64,000 nucleotides of DNA from Nonlabens marinus S1-08. Lineage in GTDB: Bacteria > Bacteroidota > Bacteroidia > Flavobacteriales > Flavobacteriaceae. The DNA is taken from the NCBI RefSeq assembly GCF_000831385.1, contig NZ_AP014548.1, positions 1,975,779 to 2,039,778 of the forward strand, in the 5' to 3' direction. Below are positions 62,301 to 64,000 of this stretch, piece by piece (position 1 is the stretch's first letter; each line of letters opens with the position of its first letter). The notes beneath the pieces are model-generated. The model was not told the origin of the DNA. It did not search any database and saw only the letters and a list, made by a program, of their open reading frames with translations. The position numbers and the translations under genes are program-made.

Positions 62301-63471
62301 TAGGTGGTCATAACTTTCGGCAAAGAACGACCTACTTAAACCAGTGTTATTCTACAATTATTGCAATTAGCGAGTTGTAAAATGGCTTAATTGCTATGTG
62401 TATATGGCTTGTACTACATAGGAACATGAGGGTTCCATCAGGTAGTCATAGTAAGAATATATAAATTTCTACACTTAGCGGCATAAGCTTTCAAATAGTT
62501 TTTAATAGCCATGAGTGGAGATTCTAAACCTCCTTTTGGATGCCTCTTTCTAATTGAAGTTTTCATAACTGATGATTTCTAGTAAAGATATTAAATAGTT
62601 GCAATAACTTTACCTTTAAGTAACGTTAAATTTACATTAGATATATAAAACACTGTAAAACAGTTTATTATAATAAAACACATTTGCTATTTTAACATCT
62701 CAAATACTCATAAATAGCAATTTTCTACAAATATGAGCTATAGGTACGTATGCCACTTTCAAGAGATTCTCCGTGGCTGACTTGTAGAGCATCTAGAATT
62801 TAAATAAATCGGGTGAGTGCGGTAAAATATTAATTTAAATACGAGTGAAAATATTAGGATTTTTTGGATAATGCTTTCTTCGGTCCTAATATCCTATGGA
62901 CGTTATACGAGCTTCCCATGCTCAAAATGACACTAGATTATAGTGTAACCATACAAATCATAAGCTTTTAGAGTAGTGATTTTATGATATAACTAGTATT
63001 GACTTCTGACGGCACTCGCGAGGAGGCTTTTGTAGATAATTGGATAAATACAAATGCTCGACCTTTCGATTAAATACAGCTACTTTTAAATTTTCGACAA
63101 ACTGGAATTGATATGAAAAAATCTAAACCATCATTAGAAAATCTAAATTGTCTTAAGTAAAAAAATAATGCCATGCATGAGGTGGATGCTAATTTTTCTC
63201 TTATTCAATAGTGACTGGATCAGGTAATCAATTTTCCAGTGGACTTTTAAATAAACGTATAAAAAGCTGTTTGATAAATATTTGTATCCTTTTGGAGGCA
63301 TAGGGGTGAAAATCATATTTTAGCGTTATAAGCTGAAATATGTATCATTGTAATCCTTAAACTATTTTGATAACCATGGCACTAAATAAAATATGGTAGT
63401 TGCAAATTAAGAAGTACCATTTGAAAAATTCTTTTTATTATTTTTTGTAACCTCAATAGTCCCCTGTTTTG
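62301..63471. other. AT-rich gene desert
   Basis: This 1,171-bp stretch has stop codons in all frames at short intervals, no tRNA, rRNA or palindrome copy, and a 9-bp inverted repeat (ATATTAGGA/TCCTAATAT, 62851-62892). A 24-codon stretch at 62999-63073 (A-F-V-D-N-W-I-N, A-R-P-F-D) vaguely recalls the end of an IS630-type transposase. It looks like decayed accessory DNA. Confidence 0.6.
62438..62566 (-). CDS. Doubtful 42-residue basic peptide
   Basis: An ATG at 62566 opens a 42-residue frame with a basic start (K-T-S-I-R-K-R-H-P-K-G-G) and a helix (A-I-K-N-Y-L-K-A-Y-A-A-K-C). No promoter, homologue or neighbour supports it; it may be random. Confidence 0.2.
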   Translation of the reverse strand: MKTSIRKRHPKGGLESPLMAIKNYLKAYAAKCRNLYILTMTT

Positions 63472-64000
63472 ATGTTTAAAATTTGTGCCGTTTTCTCATT
63501 CCTATTTCTATCCCTGATTCCTAGCAGTGCACAAGAAACTCCTAAAACCGTAGACCCGATACCAGAGCCGCCTTTTTCCTATGCTAAGGAAGAGATGGAC
63601 TCGATTTTTAGAGTCGCAGAGAAATACTATTATTCAGGGAATTACGAGAAAATCATTAAGAAGGTTCCTGCACTGGTGGAACATGCGAATAGTGTCAATG
63701 CAAACCGAGCTGAAACTCGTTTACTCACTATTTTAGGTCTTTCATTTGTCAAACTGGATGATGTCAATAGTGCTGATATTATGTTTCGTGAAGCACTCGA
63801 TGATGCCTTAAAGCGTCAAGACACCTTCGATATTTTGAGCCACTATATCAATCTTGGGAACACTCATTTCAATAACGATAGTGAAAAAGCCATTGATTAT
63901 TTTTTACATGGCACTGATTATTTAGGCAATATTGACGTTAGTGATCTTGCCTTGACCATAATTTACAACGATCTAGCGGAGCTTTATATGACTCGCAAGG
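63472..64000 (+). CDS. Secreted TPR protein, N-terminal part
   Basis: The ATG at 63472 opens a frame that runs off the window end after 176 codons. It has a signal peptide (V-F-S-F-L-F-L-S-L-I-P-S-S-A-Q) and TPR-like hairpins (E-K-Y-Y-Y-S-G-N-Y-E-K-I, L-G-L-S-F-V-K-L-D-D, Y-I-N-L-G-N-T-H-F-N-N-D-S-E-K-A-I-D-Y-F, I-Y-N-D-L-A-E-L-Y). In Bacteroidota such proteins often continue into a sensor kinase or a HTH regulator, but that part is outside the window. Confidence 0.85.
   Translation, partial: MFKICAVFSFLFLSLIPSSAQETPKTVDPIPEPPFSYAKEEMDSIFRVAEKYYYSGNYEKIIKKVPALVEHANSVNANRAETRLLTILGLSFVKLDDVNSADIMFREALDDALKRQDTFDILSHYINLGNTHFNNDSEKAIDYFLHGTDYLGNIDVSDLALTIIYNDLAELYMTRK

Noticed and set aside
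62999..63073. IS630 transposase C terminus
   Set aside because: 24 codons with a loose match only; no inverted ends or further fragments.
63113..63160. 15-residue peptide M-K-K-S-K-P-S-L-E-N-L-N-C-L-K, leader-like
   Set aside because: Too short, with no modification or transport genes nearby.

Overview
The window is chromosomal DNA of a marine-type member of the Flavobacteriaceae (Bacteroidota). The evidence is consistent: Bacteroidota-type promoters (TTTG about 19-21 bp before TAnnTTTG), start codons without Shine-Dalgarno sequences, many lipoproteins with a short leader ending in S-C, and family-typical genes (DUF4159 next to tsaD/rsmE/tamB, a recF-lipoprotein-DUF721 block, an MsrB pair, a Bacteroidota-style curli operon). 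A perfect palindrome, core CTTTCGCGAAAG, recurs 15 times in 64 kb inside and between genes. From memory this resembles Nonlabens/Dokdonia-like genomes, but the genus is not proven here.

Layout. 1-3665: end of a probable AAA+ ATPase gene, a lipoprotein, thioredoxin-like protein, MazG, an acidic lipoprotein and an unlisted YqaE/Pmp3 peptide. 3758-11447 (minus): two blocks, DUF4159 / AI-2E-type transporter / PG_1098-type methyltransferase / sirtuin / helical protein / PurB, and TsaD-RsmE, with TamB divergent from tsaD. 15958-19223: DUF721, lipoprotein and RecF opposite a TPR membrane protein and RibH. 19450-28861: CPBP protease, LytTR regulator, tandem small membrane paralogues, PheT, acyltransferase, NudL-type Nudix, cyclophilin lipoprotein and a KAS III enzyme. 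28981-36669: GcvP, a UbiA-like membrane protein, an ECF sigma factor with its putative zinc anti-sigma factor, M3 peptidase and PurE. 36814-43316: two MsrB genes flanking a structured intergenic element, DEAD-box helicase, 3-methyladenine glycosylase, flavodoxin-like protein and HtpG.

43532-50160 is the most distinctive segment: a curli (functional amyloid) operon with phased direct repeats, a strong promoter and an mRNA 5'-end hairpin, then a long major curlin, two intercistronic hairpins, a minor curlin, CsgE (with an N-terminal CsgH-like domain), CsgF, CsgG (with a C-terminal beta-barrel-like extension) and a propeller lipoprotein not known from the classical operon.

50349-64000: beta-helix lipoprotein / thioesterase / glutamine cyclotransferase operon, the small SRP RNA with a textbook promoter, SDR, fatty acid hydroxylase family protein, GH13 amylase lipoprotein, PNPOx-like stress protein, a decayed hemerythrin gene, SelO, a YihY membrane protein, a TrkA-C protein, a 1.17 kb AT-rich gene desert, and a TPR protein cut by the window end. 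No rRNA, tRNA, CRISPR array, prophage or intact insertion sequence was seen. All family calls rest on recognised motifs read by eye; no database search was run.
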